From NCBI RefSeq assembly GCF_020731285.1, contig NZ_JAJFOW010000022.1:40232-104231 (forward strand): a stretch of DNA of 64,000 nucleotides, read 5' to 3'. A model generated the notes under the pieces. That model saw only the letters and a list, made by a program, of their open reading frames with translations. It did no database searches and was not told where the DNA came from. Within the stretch, counting starts at the first letter, position 1, and each line of letters begins with the position of its first letter. Positions 34,434 through 44,474 of this stretch are shown here, in pieces. The stretch is from Cohnella baijiui. GTDB taxonomy: Bacteria; Bacillota; Bacilli; Paenibacillales; Paenibacillaceae. The translations under genes and the position numbers were made by a program.

Positions 34434-34658
34434 TGGCTCGCTCGCGCCTGATTCCCACCAGGCTCCCATCGTCGCAGCACCTCTTCTTCGTTCGGTTCGA
34501 TCGTACAAGCCTATTCTAGCCGAAGCTGCGGAACCGCGTTTCTTGCGGATTGCTCGCTTCCGTCGATGTCCCGCACCCAAACGCGTCCCGATAGGCCTTT
34601 TCAGGAAATCGTGTTACTATTTAGGGAAAGCGACATGTCCCATGGAGGTGCACCTGCA

Positions 34659-35738
34659 TTGACGACTACATCCGCATTTGCTTTTCTCGGCTCCTACGCG
34701 GACGCGGACGGGCCGGGCGTGAACGTCTGCGCGTACGACGAGCGAACGGGCGCTTTGGAGCTGCAAAGCCAGACGTCCGGCCTCGCGAATCCGACGTTCC
34801 TCGTCCCGGACGAGACGAGACGGGTTCTCTACGCGCTCACCGAAGGCAAGGATGCCGAAGGACGGCGCTGCGGCGCGGCCGCGGCGTACCGATTCGATGC
34901 CGCGACCGCGCGGCTGCAGCCTTTGAACGAGACGATCACGGCGCCGGCGACGTCCTGCCACATTGCGCTCGACCGATCGCGCCGAATCGCGATCACGTCC
35001 AGCTATCACGGCGGGCTGTTCGCCGTTTCGCCCCTGCTGGACGACGGACGGATCGGACCGACCGCCGAGATCCGCCGGCACGAAGGCGCCAGCGTACTGC
35101 CGGCGCAGAGCCAGGCGCGCGTCCACTCGGTCGTCGTCGACCGGGACAACCGCTTCGCCGTCGTTTCCGATCTCGGCCTGGACAAGTTGTTCGTCTACAG
35201 GATCGACGCGGAGAACCGGACGCTGACGCCGCAGAGCGAAACCGCGATCGCGCCGGGCTCGGGCCCGCGCCATTTCGTTTTCCATCCGACGCTGTCGTTC
35301 GGGTACGGCATCAACGAGTTGAACAGCACGATCACCGTCTACGCCTACGATGCGGCAGGCGGGCGGCTCGACGTCGTCCAGACCGTCTCGACGCTCCCGG
35401 ACGGCTATGAAGGAGACAATGCCTGCGCGGATATTCATCTGTCCCCGGACGGCAAGTTCCTGTACGGCTCCAACCGCGGCCACGACAGCCTGGCGGTGTA
35501 CGCCGTCGCCCCGGCGGATGGCCGGCTCACGCCGGTGGAGCATGCGCCGACGCTCGGCGGCCATCCCCGCAACTTCGCGGTATCGCCTGACGGGCGCTTC
35601 GTCCTGGTGGCCAATCGCGACGGCAACAACGTCGTCACTTTTCGGCGCGACGCCGAGACCGGCAAGCTGCAGCCGACCGGCAGCGAGCTGAAGGTATCCA
35701 AGCCGGTCTGCATCCAATTTGCATCCTTTGCTGAGTAA
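34659..35738 (+). CDS. Lactonase-family beta-propeller protein (6-phosphogluconolactonase type)
   Basis: 359 residues from the TTG at 34659, which has GGAGGTG 8 nt upstream; an ATG at 34635 would add 8 residues and has only a weak site. The seven-bladed Lactonase (Pgl) propeller is clear: FLGSYADADGPGVNVCAYDE, SGLANPTFLV, HSVVVDRDNRFAVVSDLGLDK, GSGPRHFVFHP and HLSPDGKFLYGSNRGHDSL. Cytosolic, probably opens 6-phosphogluconolactone in the pentose phosphate pathway or a related sugar lactone. It stands close to the FBP aldolase gene, but a separate promoter lies between them. Confidence 0.85.
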   Translation: MTTTSAFAFLGSYADADGPGVNVCAYDERTGALELQSQTSGLANPTFLVPDETRRVLYALTEGKDAEGRRCGAAAAYRFDAATARLQPLNETITAPATSCHIALDRSRRIAITSSYHGGLFAVSPLLDDGRIGPTAEIRRHEGASVLPAQSQARVHSVVVDRDNRFAVVSDLGLDKLFVYRIDAENRTLTPQSETAIAPGSGPRHFVFHPTLSFGYGINELNSTITVYAYDAAGGRLDVVQTVSTLPDGYEGDNACADIHLSPDGKFLYGSNRGHDSLAVYAVAPADGRLTPVEHAPTLGGHPRNFAVSPDGRFVLVANRDGNNVVTFRRDAETGKLQPTGSELKVSKPVCIQFASFAE

Positions 35739-35791
35739 GCAAGCAACGCGAGCCGCTGGCAGTTCGTCCCATCTAGCGCCGCCAAAAGTGC

Positions 35792-35797
35792 TATAAT
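35792..35797 (+). promoter_or_regulatory. -10 element of the aldolase gene
   Basis: Perfect TATAAT; no good -35 is visible 16-18 bp upstream. It lies 51 nt before the start codon. Confidence 0.5.
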
Positions 35798-35847
35798 GAG
35801 AAGGTCAAAAGGTCTTTGAGTCCATGCAAGGGAAGGAGAAACGAACC

Positions 35848-36738
35848 ATGAATGTCGAACAATTGGAGCGTATCCGTACGGGTCAAGGCTTTATCGCCGC
35901 CTTGGACCAGAGCGGGGGCAGCACCCCCAAAGCCCTTCAGCAGTATGGCATCCCGGAGTCCAGCTTCGCGAACGAGGAAGAAATGTATGTTCTGGTGCAT
36001 GAGATGAGGACCCGCATCATCCAAAGCCCAGCCTTCGACGCGCGGTACATCCTGGGCGCCATCCTGTTCGAGAACACGATGGACCGAACGATCGACGGGC
36101 AGTGGACCGCCGACTATCTGTGGGAGCGGAAAGGCATCGTCCCGTTCCTCAAAGTCGACAAAGGGCTGGCCGACCCGAAAGACGGCGTGCAGCTGCTGAA
36201 GCCGATCCCGGATCTGGACGATCTGCTGACGCGTGCCGTTGCGCGCAACATCTTCGGCACGAAAATGCGGTCGGTCATCAAGGAAGCGAATCCCGACGGC
36301 ATCCGCCAGGTCGTGAAGCAGCAGTTTGAGATCGGCAGCCGCATCATCGCGAAAGGCCTCGTACCGATCATCGAGCCGGAAGTCGATATTTATAGCGCGG
36401 ACAAGGTCCAATCGGAGCGGTTGTTGAAGGAAGCGATTGCGGAGCGGCTTTCCGCTTTGGCGCCGGATGAGAAGATCATGCTCAAGCTCTCCATTCCAAC
36501 GGAAGACGACTTCTACGCCGATCTGATGCAGGATCCCCATGTCGTCCGGGTTGTCGCGCTGTCTGGCGGCTACGCGCAAGCGGAAGCCAACGAGAAGCTT
36601 GCCCGCCACCGCGGCTTGATCGCCAGCTTCTCGCGCGCGTTGTCCGAAGGCCTGTCCGCAGAGCAATCCGACGAGGCGTTCAACGAGATGCTGTCCCGTT
36701 CGGTCAAGGCCATCTACGAAGCATCCGTGAACCCCTAA
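35848..36738 (+). CDS. fda: Class I fructose-bisphosphate aldolase
   Basis: 296 residues, ATG at 35848 after AAGGAGAA. Cleaves fructose-1,6-bisphosphate to the two triose phosphates through a Schiff base; Lys213 in IMLKLSIPTE is the expected lysine. The N-terminus GQGFIAALDQSGGSTPKALQ and the block GLVPIIEPEVDIYSADK are those of the Staphylococcus Fda family, and the length is the same. It is a single gene with its own -10 and a very strong terminator. Cytosolic, central glycolysis or gluconeogenesis. Confidence 0.95.
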   Translation: MNVEQLERIRTGQGFIAALDQSGGSTPKALQQYGIPESSFANEEEMYVLVHEMRTRIIQSPAFDARYILGAILFENTMDRTIDGQWTADYLWERKGIVPFLKVDKGLADPKDGVQLLKPIPDLDDLLTRAVARNIFGTKMRSVIKEANPDGIRQVVKQQFEIGSRIIAKGLVPIIEPEVDIYSADKVQSERLLKEAIAERLSALAPDEKIMLKLSIPTEDDFYADLMQDPHVVRVVALSGGYAQAEANEKLARHRGLIASFSRALSEGLSAEQSDEAFNEMLSRSVKAIYEASVNP

Positions 36739-36776
36739 CGGCAAAAGCGAGAGTCCAAGTCAAAATAAACCGCACC

Positions 36777-36840
36777 CTTAGAACAAACATCGGACTAACC
36801 TCTGGTTATTCCGATGATTTCTAAGAGGTGCTTTTTTTTT
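36777..36840 (+). terminator. Strong terminator of fda
   Basis: Interrupted stem CTTAGAA / TTCTAAG, CATCGGA / TCCGATG and TAACC / GGTTA (36777-36825), then nine T at 36832-36840. Confidence 0.9.
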
Positions 36841-36883
36841 GACGAATCGTTCATCCTGGGGAACGAAGTCGATCGAAACGAAA

Positions 36884-36918
36884 CAAGCTGACACCGGTAA
36901 GGTTCCGGTGCCAGCTTG
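36884..36918 (-). terminator. Hairpin after the DrrAB-like operon
   Basis: CAAGCTG-CACCGG / CCGGTG-CAGCTTG stem with a single-base mismatch in the middle, 15 nt past the permease stop; on the minus strand GTTTCGTTTCG follows, only moderately T-rich. Confidence 0.65.
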
Positions 36919-36932
36919 TGGCTGCATGCTTT

Positions 36933-37748
36933 TCAGGTGCGGCGCATATAGGCGCGCACGGTGATCGGGGCGAACACCGCCACGATGACGGCCGCGCCGA
37001 TCAGGGAGACCGCAAGATCCCATCCGAACGTCCCGGTGTTGGCCAAATCCCGGACGGCGGATACGAGATGCGAAATCGGATTGATGTTGACGAACCATTG
37101 GAGCCAGTCGGGCATCGTCTTGACGGGCACGAACGCGTTCGAAAGGAACGTGAGCGGGAACAGCACGATCATCGAGATCCCCTGCACGCTCGAGGCGGTA
37201 CGGGCGATGACGCCAAAGAAGGCGAAGATCCAGCTGATCGCCCAGGAGCAGACGATGACGAGCAGCGCCGCGATCGCGACATAGCCGATGCCTCCATCCG
37301 GCCGGTACCCCATGATGTACCCCATGCTGAACGTTAGTACCGTAGCGATGGCATAGCGGATCGTATCCGCGAGCAGGGCGCCGGCGAGGGGCGCGATGCG
37401 CGCGATCGGCAGCGATTTGAACCGGTCGAACACGCCTTTGTCCATGTCTTCTCGAAGCTGAACGCCTGTGACGATGGACGTCGTGATGACCGTCTGCACC
37501 AGAATGCCCGGGATGATGACGGGCAAATAGCTGTGCACGTCGCCGGAGATCGCCCCGCCGAAAATATAGGTGAACATAAGGGTAAACAGGATCGGCTGGA
37601 GTGTCACGTCGAAAAGCTGCTCCGGCGTGCGCCGGATTTTCAGCAAGCCGCGATAGGCCATCGTAAACGAATGGCGCGCCGATTGCCAAAAGCTCGTGCG
37701 GTTCTTCAAAGGAACGTTTGCGCGGGCGCGAACGGAAGTGCTGTTCAT
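36933..37748 (-). CDS. ABC-2 type export permease (DrrB-like)
   Basis: 271 residues. Basic N-terminus, then six membrane helices (for example VTLQPILFTLMFTYIFGG and VIIPGILVQTVITTSIV), with the ABC-2 signature region FKSLPIARIAPLAGALLADTI. It pairs with the ATPase upstream, whose stop overlaps this gene's ATG by 4 bp. DrrAB systems export antibiotics or lipids; the substrate here is unknown. No regulator is adjacent. Confidence 0.9.
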   Translation of the reverse strand: MNSTSVRARANVPLKNRTSFWQSARHSFTMAYRGLLKIRRTPEQLFDVTLQPILFTLMFTYIFGGAISGDVHSYLPVIIPGILVQTVITTSIVTGVQLREDMDKGVFDRFKSLPIARIAPLAGALLADTIRYAIATVLTFSMGYIMGYRPDGGIGYVAIAALLVIVCSWAISWIFAFFGVIARTASSVQGISMIVLFPLTFLSNAFVPVKTMPDWLQWFVNINPISHLVSAVRDLANTGTFGWDLAVSLIGAAVIVAVFAPITVRAYMRRT

Positions 37749-38758
37749 ACGGTTACCGCCTCCGTCGAATTCGATTGTTCGGCTGTTACGCCATGGCCCG
37801 TGATGGTCAGGAACACTTCGTCAAGGGTCGGCTTCTGCACGCTCATCTCGGACAGCGGGATGTTCGCCGAACGCAAGGCGATAAGCAAATCCGTCACCAG
37901 GTCGGCGTTTGCCATCGGCGCCGTGATCCGTCCGGCTTCGGACGATACGCTGGACTGCGCTTGAAGCACCCGCTCGACGATTCGCCGGGCCTGCTCGATA
38001 TCGTCCGTTTGCTGGACCCGAAGATGCAGCGACGAGGTGCCGACGGACGTCTTCAGCTCGTCAACGGTGCCTTCGGCGACGACGTGTCCGCGATCGATAA
38101 CCGCGATCCGGTCGGCGAGCTGGTCGGCTTCATCGAGATATTGCGTCGTGAGCAGCACGGTGGAGCCGGTGCTCACGAGCCGGCGGATCGTCTCCCACAT
38201 CTGGGCGCGCGTGCGCGGGTCAAGCCCGGTCGTCGGCTCGTCCAGGAAGATGAGGGGCGGCTGCGCGATGAGGCTCGCCGCCAGGTCCAGGCGGCGGCGC
38301 ATCCCGCCGGAGAAGTTTTTGAGCGGACGCTTCGCCGCCTCCGTCAGGCCGAACTCCTCCAGCAGCTCGGCCGCTTTCCGCTTCGCTTCCGCTCGTCCCA
38401 GCCCGAGCAGCCGGGAAAAAATGACGAGGTTCTCGGTCGCGCTCAGCGACTCGTCGACCGAGGCGTACTGGCCGGTGACGCCGATCAGCTGGCGCACGAT
38501 TTGCGACTCCTTCACCACGTCGTGGCCGAAGATGCGGGCCGAACCGGCATCCGGCCGAAGCAGCGTCGCCAGCATGCGGATCGTGGTCGTTTTGCCGGCG
38601 CCGTTCGGTCCCAGCACGCCGTAGATCGAGCCGGCGCGCACCTTCAGATCGACGCCGTCGACCGCGCGGTTATCGCCGAACGTTTTGACGAGACCCTTCG
38701 CCTCGACCGCCCATTCCCCCTGGTTCGGGCGGGTTCCCTTTCCATATAGATGATCCAT
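37745..38758 (-). CDS. ABC exporter ATP-binding protein (DrrA-like)
   Basis: 337 residues from the ATG at 38758, which is 8 nt after GGAGG; an in-frame TTG two codons earlier is less well placed. Walker A is GPNGAGKTT, the signature is FSGGMRRRLDLAAS, Walker B is LIFLDEPTTG, and the long C-terminal extension is that of DrrA/CcmA-type drug exporters. First gene of the two-gene operon. Confidence 0.93.
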   Translation of the reverse strand: MDHLYGKGTRPNQGEWAVEAKGLVKTFGDNRAVDGVDLKVRAGSIYGVLGPNGAGKTTTIRMLATLLRPDAGSARIFGHDVVKESQIVRQLIGVTGQYASVDESLSATENLVIFSRLLGLGRAEAKRKAAELLEEFGLTEAAKRPLKNFSGGMRRRLDLAASLIAQPPLIFLDEPTTGLDPRTRAQMWETIRRLVSTGSTVLLTTQYLDEADQLADRIAVIDRGHVVAEGTVDELKTSVGTSSLHLRVQQTDDIEQARRIVERVLQAQSSVSSEAGRITAPMANADLVTDLLIALRSANIPLSEMSVQKPTLDEVFLTITGHGVTAEQSNSTEAVTV

Positions 38759-38896
38759 TTGCAATTCCTCCCACGCGACTGATTACTTGGATTGTAGTTC
38801 AGATTTATGAACTGAATGTGAACCATGAAGCCAAGCGTCGGGATCAGGGAACCTCTGTAGACATCGGTGATGAACCGGAACGATACGATCGAAGAT

Positions 38897-38947
38897 AAAA
38901 AAGGTTATTCCTTAACCGGATGTTCGTCCGGTCAAAGAATAACCTTT
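38897..38947 (-). terminator. Terminator of the large SLH surface-protein gene
   Basis: AAAGGTTATTC / GAATAACCTTT outer stem and ACCGGA / TCCGGT inner stem; six A on the plus-strand left give the minus-strand T-tract. It lies about 24 nt past the stop at 38971. Confidence 0.88.
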
Positions 38948-38970
38948 GGCACTACCGCCTGCCGATCGAA

Positions 38971-41900
38971 CTATTGCGGCGACAATCTCAACAATACCGT
39001 TACGGCTTCCGCTCTCGTCGTCTTGTCGTTCGGATGGAATTGATTCGACTCGTTTCCTTGAATAAAGCCCGACTTTCGCAGAGCGGCTACGGCTCCCTTC
39101 GCCCACGCCGGAATGCTCTCCTCGTCCGCGAAGCCGGTTGCATCCGACGAATCCGCGGACAACTGCAGCGCGTTCGCGATCATCGCCGTCATCTCGGCGC
39201 GCGTGATGGCTTCGTCCGGACGGAAGGATCCGTCATCATAGCCTCTAATATAGCCGGCCTGGACGGCTTGCGCCACAGCGCTCTTGGCCCAAGCGCCTAT
39301 CTTCGTTGCATCGGAGAATGTCAGCGCTGCATCGGTCCCTTGCGGCTTTAGTAGTTTGACCAGCATCACCGTAAATTCCGCGCGGGTCGCGATGTGGTTC
39401 GGCTTAAAGGTTCCGTCCGGATAGCCCGTGACGATTCCCCGGTTCACCGATTGCAGGATCTCAGGCTCCGCCCAGTGTCCCGCAATATCGCTCAGCGTGA
39501 ATGCCGGGTCGGTCTCCGCCGGCTGATCCGGCGCTTGCCCTACCGCGAATACGGCAAACTTCGTAAAGTGATTGACCGTAACGGTAATATAATGGCCGTT
39601 GATCTTGCTGCCCGTCACCTCTACCCAACTCTTCTTCTCTTCGTCGTAGTACAAGACGGCTGGCCGCTGGTAGCGTTTCAAGCTTGCCGGGTCGAACTTG
39701 AAGCTCAAAGTTACCGGTTTGGCGAAGAAGTCCGGGCTATTTTTGAGAAGCTCGAAGATCGCGCTCGCCAGAACGTCACCTTTGTGAAGCAAGCTGCCCG
39801 TATCCGCGATTTTGTCGATGGTAATCCTTAATTCTTTAACGGTCGCGTTCGCCGGAATGGAGATGATAATCTCCTGCTCCAAGCTTACTTCTCCTTCTTC
39901 ACCGACGCGCAGATGAAGCCTGCCGTTCGTCGAGACGACTTTCGGGTAGTCGGGGGCGTAGGGACCTCCGGATGTTGGCGGAGCCGCGTTCACGGTGATC
40001 GTATAGGTTACCTTCGTCACGCCGTCTTGCGCGGTGACGATCACCATATAGCCCGAGGCCAGATCCATTGCGACCGTCGTGCCATCCGCCGCGAACACTT
40101 CAAACGTCGCGCCTGCGGCCGGCGTGATGGCCGCCTTCAACGCAGCCAGCGTGGTACCATAAGGGATGTTCGTGATCGTCTCGTAGACTGTACCCCCTAC
40201 GCTCACGGTCCCCAACGAGGACGTCAGCGTCGCGGCTCCGCTTGGCGGAGGTGCGTTCACGGTTAACGCGTACGTCACTTTCGTCGTGCCGTCTTGCGCG
40301 GTGACGATCACTATATAGCCCGAGGCCAGATCTGCCGCCACCGTGGTGCCGTCCGCCTCGTACACGTCGAACGTCGCGCCCGAAGCCGGGGTGATGGCCG
40401 CCTTCAGCGCAGCCAGCGTGGTGCCATAAGGAATGTCCGTGATCGTCTCGTAGACTGTACCCCCTACGCTCACGGTCCCCAACGAGGACGTCAGCGTCGC
40501 GGCCGTGTTCGTCGCTACGGTCACCGTAACCCGCCAGGTCTGCGTGCTGTTGTCCGCTGCGGTCACCGTGTAATTGACTGCGCTCGTAAAGTTGTTGGCG
40601 GTCGTACCGCTAATCTGAGCCACTCCGCCCACCTTCGCCGAGGCTCCCGCAGACAGGGTAAATGAGGCAACAAGTCCGTTCAGGCTCGTGCCGTTCTGCA
40701 CCTCGATCGCGACCGTGCGAGCGCCCGAATTAATCGTTGCCGCTCTTGTTTGCTCTGCAAAACGAAATGACGTGATGTCTTTCTCGCTGCTTGCCGCAAC
40801 GGTCACGGTGACCGTCCAATTTTGTACGCTGTTATCCGCGGCTTTGACTACATAGGTTACCGCGCCCGTGAAATCGTTCGCGGTCCTGCCGCTTTCTTGC
40901 ACGACGGAACCCACCGTTGCCGAAGCGCCTGGAGAGAGCGCGAAGGTGGCTACCAATCCGTTCAGAACTGTTCCGTTTGCCACTTTGACCGATACGGTGT
41001 GTGCGCCCGCATTGATGGTGGCGTTGGCGGTCTGCTCGGCAAGCCTGAACGAAGTGATCGCTTTTGCGCTGTTCGTCGCGATCGTGACGGTATAAGTCAC
41101 TTTGGTTACCATGTCCTGCGCGGTTACGATCACTTTGGACCCCGTAGCCAATGTGGTGGCTACGGTTGTTCCGTCTGCATCGTAAATGACGTATCCCGCG
41201 CCCGGGGCCGGCCTTATCGCGTTATTTAACGCAGTCAGCGTTGTGCCGTACGGAACCACAATCGACTCGTTCGCCGTTCCTCCGGTGCTTACGGTACCGA
41301 CCGAAGAGGTCATCGTCGCATCCGCGTTCGGATCGACGTATACGCGATAAACGACTCTTGTTACGCCATCCTGCGCGATGACGATGACCTTCCTGCCGGA
41401 GGCTAACGAAGTAGATACCGTCGTTTCATTGTTGTTGTAGATTTGAAAAGTCGCGCCCGCCGCCGGCGTAATCGCCGCCTTGAATGCCGCTAACGTCGTC
41501 CCGTAGGGCACGCGGGTGATCGTCTCGGATGCCGTCCCGCCCGTACTGACGATCCCGATTGCGGATGTAACCGTAGCATCCGTATTCGGAGCGATCGTAA
41601 CGGTATAAGTGACTTTATGACTCCCGTCCTCCGAGGTAACGACCACCTTATGGCCAGTCGCCAGCGTTGTCGCGACCGTAGCGCCGTCCGCATCGTAGAC
41701 TTCGAACGTCGCGCCATCCGCCGGCGTAACGGCCGCCTTCAAAGCGGTTAACGTCGTCGCGTAAGGCACAACGAACGTTTCGTTCTCCGTTCCTCCTGCG
41801 CTTACCGTACCGAGGGTCGAAGTCAGGGTAGCGGCTGTGTTCGCCACGAATTTCACGGCATAAACGACTTTTGTCGCGCCATCCTCTGCCGTGACGATCA

Positions 41901-44262
41901 CCTTGCTGCTCCTGGTCAGATTCGTCGCCAAAGTCGCTTCATCCGCGTCATACACGTCAAACGACGCGCCGGCTGCCGGCGTGATCGCTTGGATGAACGA
42001 TTCCAGCGATGTGCCGTAGGGAATATCCGCAACGGTCTCGTTGGCTGTCCCGCCTGCGCTAACGGTTCCTAACGTGGACGTCAGCGTAGCTTCGCTAGAG
42101 GCCTTTAGGACGGTCAAAGTATACGTCGTACGCGCGCTTCCATTAGAGGCGGTTACGATCAATTTGTTGCCTGTCGCCAATGTCGCGGCTGCGGTCGTAC
42201 CGTCCGATTCGTAAATATCAAAAGTCGCGCCCGCGGTTGGCGTAATCGCGGCTTTTAAAGCCGCTACAGTCGTACCGAGCGGAATATCGGCGATCGTCTC
42301 ATTTGCAGTGCCTCCGCTGCTGACGGTTCCGATCGTAGAGGTGATCGAGGCATTCGGGCTTGGCAGCACCCAGTGGGCGAACAGCGTCGTCGTAGACGAG
42401 ATTGGATACGGCTCGCCTGGCCGATATGGCGCGCCGGTTCCGTCCGCTTTCGTATTCCAGCCGTCGTACGCGTATCCCGTTTTTGTTAAATTTGTCCCCG
42501 CGCCGATCCTGACCAAGGAACCCGGCATGTAAGACGAACTGGACGGAACCGTCCCGCCGTCGTGCCCATTGCCATCATAATCAAGATAGACCTGGATGGC
42601 TCGCAAATAGGGATATCCGCCATTTCGATTGGGGTCGATCGCCCATCGGTTCGCAAAGTCCCAAGGATGGGATGAATCCGCTTCATACGTGCTTTGCTGC
42701 TGCAGCTCCGAAGTTGGCTTGCCTGCCCCTCCGATCGAGGAGCTCTGTCCGGTGGTAGCAGCATCATAGAAACTGTTGACGACCGTATTCGAATAACTAA
42801 AACCGACTAAGCCGCCTGCGTCGCTTGCGGCGCTTACCTTCCCGGTGGCGTAGCTGTTGCTGATCGGTCCGTTTACGTTCCAACCGACTAAGCCGCCTGC
42901 GTACTTGGTTCCGTTCGCTTTCCCTTCGGCATAGCTGTCGCTAATTGGCCCTATTACGTTCCAACCGATCAAGCCCCCGACTTTTTCAGTTCCGCTTGCA
43001 TGGCCCGTTGCGTAACTGCCGTGCACTTCTCCGTTATCGCTGATTCCCAGAAGCCCGCCCGCGCTATATCCGGTTGCATCTCCCGTAGCATAGCTGTCGC
43101 TGACGGTCGCGGCCATGCTATAGCCGATCAAGCCGCCCGCATAGAGGGTATCGGCGCTTCCCGTAACATTGCCGGATGCGTAGCTTTTCGTAATCGTTCC
43201 ATAATCGGTTTCGCCTACTAAGCCGCCGATATAGGTACTCCCGCTAATGCCCGTAACCGTTCCCGACGCATAGGCGTTGCCGATGCTGCCCCAATAGTCG
43301 TAACCGATCAAGCCGCCGACTTCGATCTTGCCGGTCACATTCCCCGAAGCGTAGCTGCCGTTAATGGATCCGCTTTCGTTGTAACCGACCAACCCGCCTA
43401 CATATTTCATCGCATCGATGCCGGTTACCGTTCCTGCAGCGCTGCTGCCGTCGGCAATGGCTCCACTATAATTCCACCCGACCAAGCCGCCTACATTCTC
43501 CGATCCGCTCACGTTCCCGTCAGCACGGCTATTGCGGATGGTTGCTCCATCTTGCGATTGCCAACCTACCAACCCGCCTGTATTCAGAGACCCGCTCACG
43601 TTTACGGTGGCGGCGCTATCGAGGATCGTTCCCCCGTTGATCCCGGTCAGCCCCCCTGCACTCTCGGAGCCGTTCACGCTCCCTGTTGCATAGCTGTTGC
43701 GCAGGATTCCCCTGTTGCTGCCAACTAAGCCGCCTACTCCTTTCGTTCCAGTCAGGCTTCCCGAAGCGGAGCTGTTTTGGATTGTCCCTCCATCGTTCAT
43801 GGCGACCAGACTTCCCAACCAATTGCCTCCGTCTATATTCACCTTTTCCATTTTGACATTCGCGATATAGCCGCCGCCTCCAACATAACCAAAAAGCCCG
43901 GCGTAATTTCTCGAACTGTCCGCTATCTTTAAACCCGATATTTTGTATCCATTGCCGTCCAAATGGCCTATAAAAGGATGATCCCAAGTCCCGATCGGAA
44001 CCCATCCGGCGCCGCCTGCGAAGCCGCTCAGGTCAATATTGGCCGCCAGCTTGAAGTAGAGGCTAGCATCCAGGTATTCCCCCCTGATCTTGTTCAGTTG
44101 AGATCCTGTATGGATGAGATAGGGGTTGCTGGACGTACCGTTTCCTGCAAATTCATTTGCCGCGAAAGCCTTGCCGTATCCGAGCATCCCCGCGGGAATG
44201 GTACCGACGATCACGATAAGGGCTAACAACAAAGGGATGGCTTTTCTTCTTGCGTTGCGCAT
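38971..44262 (-). CDS. Giant S-layer-anchored surface protein with GLUG and Ig-like repeats
   Basis: 1763 residues, ATG at 44262 after AAAGGAG. Signal peptide about 1-34. Residues about 110-510 hold a dozen or so GLUG-type units (pattern GGLVGxNxGxIxxSYATGxVxG), known from adhesins. One Listeria-Bacteroides type repeat follows (about 565-625; GYAYDGWNTKADGTG). Then five units of about 85 residues (ATLTSTLGTVSAGGT...VIVTAEDGxTKVxYxV), two of another type (ITSFRxAEQTxxATIN), and two more of the first. A sandwich domain (about 1440-1550) and three C-terminal SLH units (about 1565-1763) end it, binding secondary wall polymer. Probable adhesin or wall scaffold; single-gene transcript. Confidence 0.9.
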   Translation of the reverse strand: MRNARRKAIPLLLALIVIVGTIPAGMLGYGKAFAANEFAGNGTSSNPYLIHTGSQLNKIRGEYLDASLYFKLAANIDLSGFAGGAGWVPIGTWDHPFIGHLDGNGYKISGLKIADSSRNYAGLFGYVGGGGYIANVKMEKVNIDGGNWLGSLVAMNDGGTIQNSSASGSLTGTKGVGGLVGSNRGILRNSYATGSVNGSESAGGLTGINGGTILDSAATVNVSGSLNTGGLVGWQSQDGATIRNSRADGNVSGSENVGGLVGWNYSGAIADGSSAAGTVTGIDAMKYVGGLVGYNESGSINGSYASGNVTGKIEVGGLIGYDYWGSIGNAYASGTVTGISGSTYIGGLVGETDYGTITKSYASGNVTGSADTLYAGGLIGYSMAATVSDSYATGDATGYSAGGLLGISDNGEVHGSYATGHASGTEKVGGLIGWNVIGPISDSYAEGKANGTKYAGGLVGWNVNGPISNSYATGKVSAASDAGGLVGFSYSNTVVNSFYDAATTGQSSSIGGAGKPTSELQQQSTYEADSSHPWDFANRWAIDPNRNGGYPYLRAIQVYLDYDGNGHDGGTVPSSSSYMPGSLVRIGAGTNLTKTGYAYDGWNTKADGTGAPYRPGEPYPISSTTTLFAHWVLPSPNASITSTIGTVSSGGTANETIADIPLGTTVAALKAAITPTAGATFDIYESDGTTAAATLATGNKLIVTASNGSARTTYTLTVLKASSEATLTSTLGTVSAGGTANETVADIPYGTSLESFIQAITPAAGASFDVYDADEATLATNLTRSSKVIVTAEDGATKVVYAVKFVANTAATLTSTLGTVSAGGTENETFVVPYATTLTALKAAVTPADGATFEVYDADGATVATTLATGHKVVVTSEDGSHKVTYTVTIAPNTDATVTSAIGIVSTGGTASETITRVPYGTTLAAFKAAITPAAGATFQIYNNNETTVSTSLASGRKVIVIAQDGVTRVVYRVYVDPNADATMTSSVGTVSTGGTANESIVVPYGTTLTALNNAIRPAPGAGYVIYDADGTTVATTLATGSKVIVTAQDMVTKVTYTVTIATNSAKAITSFRLAEQTANATINAGAHTVSVKVANGTVLNGLVATFALSPGASATVGSVVQESGRTANDFTGAVTYVVKAADNSVQNWTVTVTVAASSEKDITSFRFAEQTRAATINSGARTVAIEVQNGTSLNGLVASFTLSAGASAKVGGVAQISGTTANNFTSAVNYTVTAADNSTQTWRVTVTVATNTAATLTSSLGTVSVGGTVYETITDIPYGTTLAALKAAITPASGATFDVYEADGTTVAADLASGYIVIVTAQDGTTKVTYALTVNAPPPSGAATLTSSLGTVSVGGTVYETITNIPYGTTLAALKAAITPAAGATFEVFAADGTTVAMDLASGYMVIVTAQDGVTKVTYTITVNAAPPTSGGPYAPDYPKVVSTNGRLHLRVGEEGEVSLEQEIIISIPANATVKELRITIDKIADTGSLLHKGDVLASAIFELLKNSPDFFAKPVTLSFKFDPASLKRYQRPAVLYYDEEKKSWVEVTGSKINGHYITVTVNHFTKFAVFAVGQAPDQPAETDPAFTLSDIAGHWAEPEILQSVNRGIVTGYPDGTFKPNHIATRAEFTVMLVKLLKPQGTDAALTFSDATKIGAWAKSAVAQAVQAGYIRGYDDGSFRPDEAITRAEMTAMIANALQLSADSSDATGFADEESIPAWAKGAVAALRKSGFIQGNESNQFHPNDKTTRAEAVTVLLRLSPQ
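39983..42360 (-). repeat. Internal tandem repeats of the giant surface protein
   Basis: Seven units of about 250 bp with the protein pattern GTVSxGGTxxET...PYGTTLxALKAAITPAxGATF, interrupted by two units of a different kind (about 40505-41090). The two units nearest the 3' end (about 39985-40230 and 40260-40500) are nearly identical in DNA, so recent duplication or conversion is likely. Confidence 0.8.
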
Positions 44263-44400
44263 TTTCTTGCTCCTTTCCAGCTATTGGTTTAGCGGATCGA
44301 AATGGTTTAGACGCGCCAAGGACGCCAACCTCCGGAACTTCATGTTCATCCATTTTTAATCTACTCGCGACCAATAAAAGAAATATGAAAGAAAATGGAC

Positions 44401-44442
44401 AAAAAACAACAAAAACCGCGCAGCATGAAGCCTTCGCGGTTC
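44401..44442 (-). terminator. Terminator after the FGE remnant
   Basis: GAACCGCG...CGCGGTT stem (44442-44414) followed on the minus strand by TTTGTTGTTTTTT. It ends the TetR-DUF4180 transcript. Confidence 0.7.
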
Positions 44443-44474
44443 TTGTCGTTTGACTATAATTTTATATTTTGCGT

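Noticed and set aside
36933..38758. Antibiotic biosynthesis cluster around the DrrAB-like exporter
   Set aside because: Neighbours are FBP aldolase and a surface protein; no biosynthetic genes are present.
42780..43800. Regularly spaced short repeats that might suggest a CRISPR array
   Set aside because: They are codons of GLUG repeats in an open reading frame, with variable unit length and no constant repeat/unique spacer pattern.
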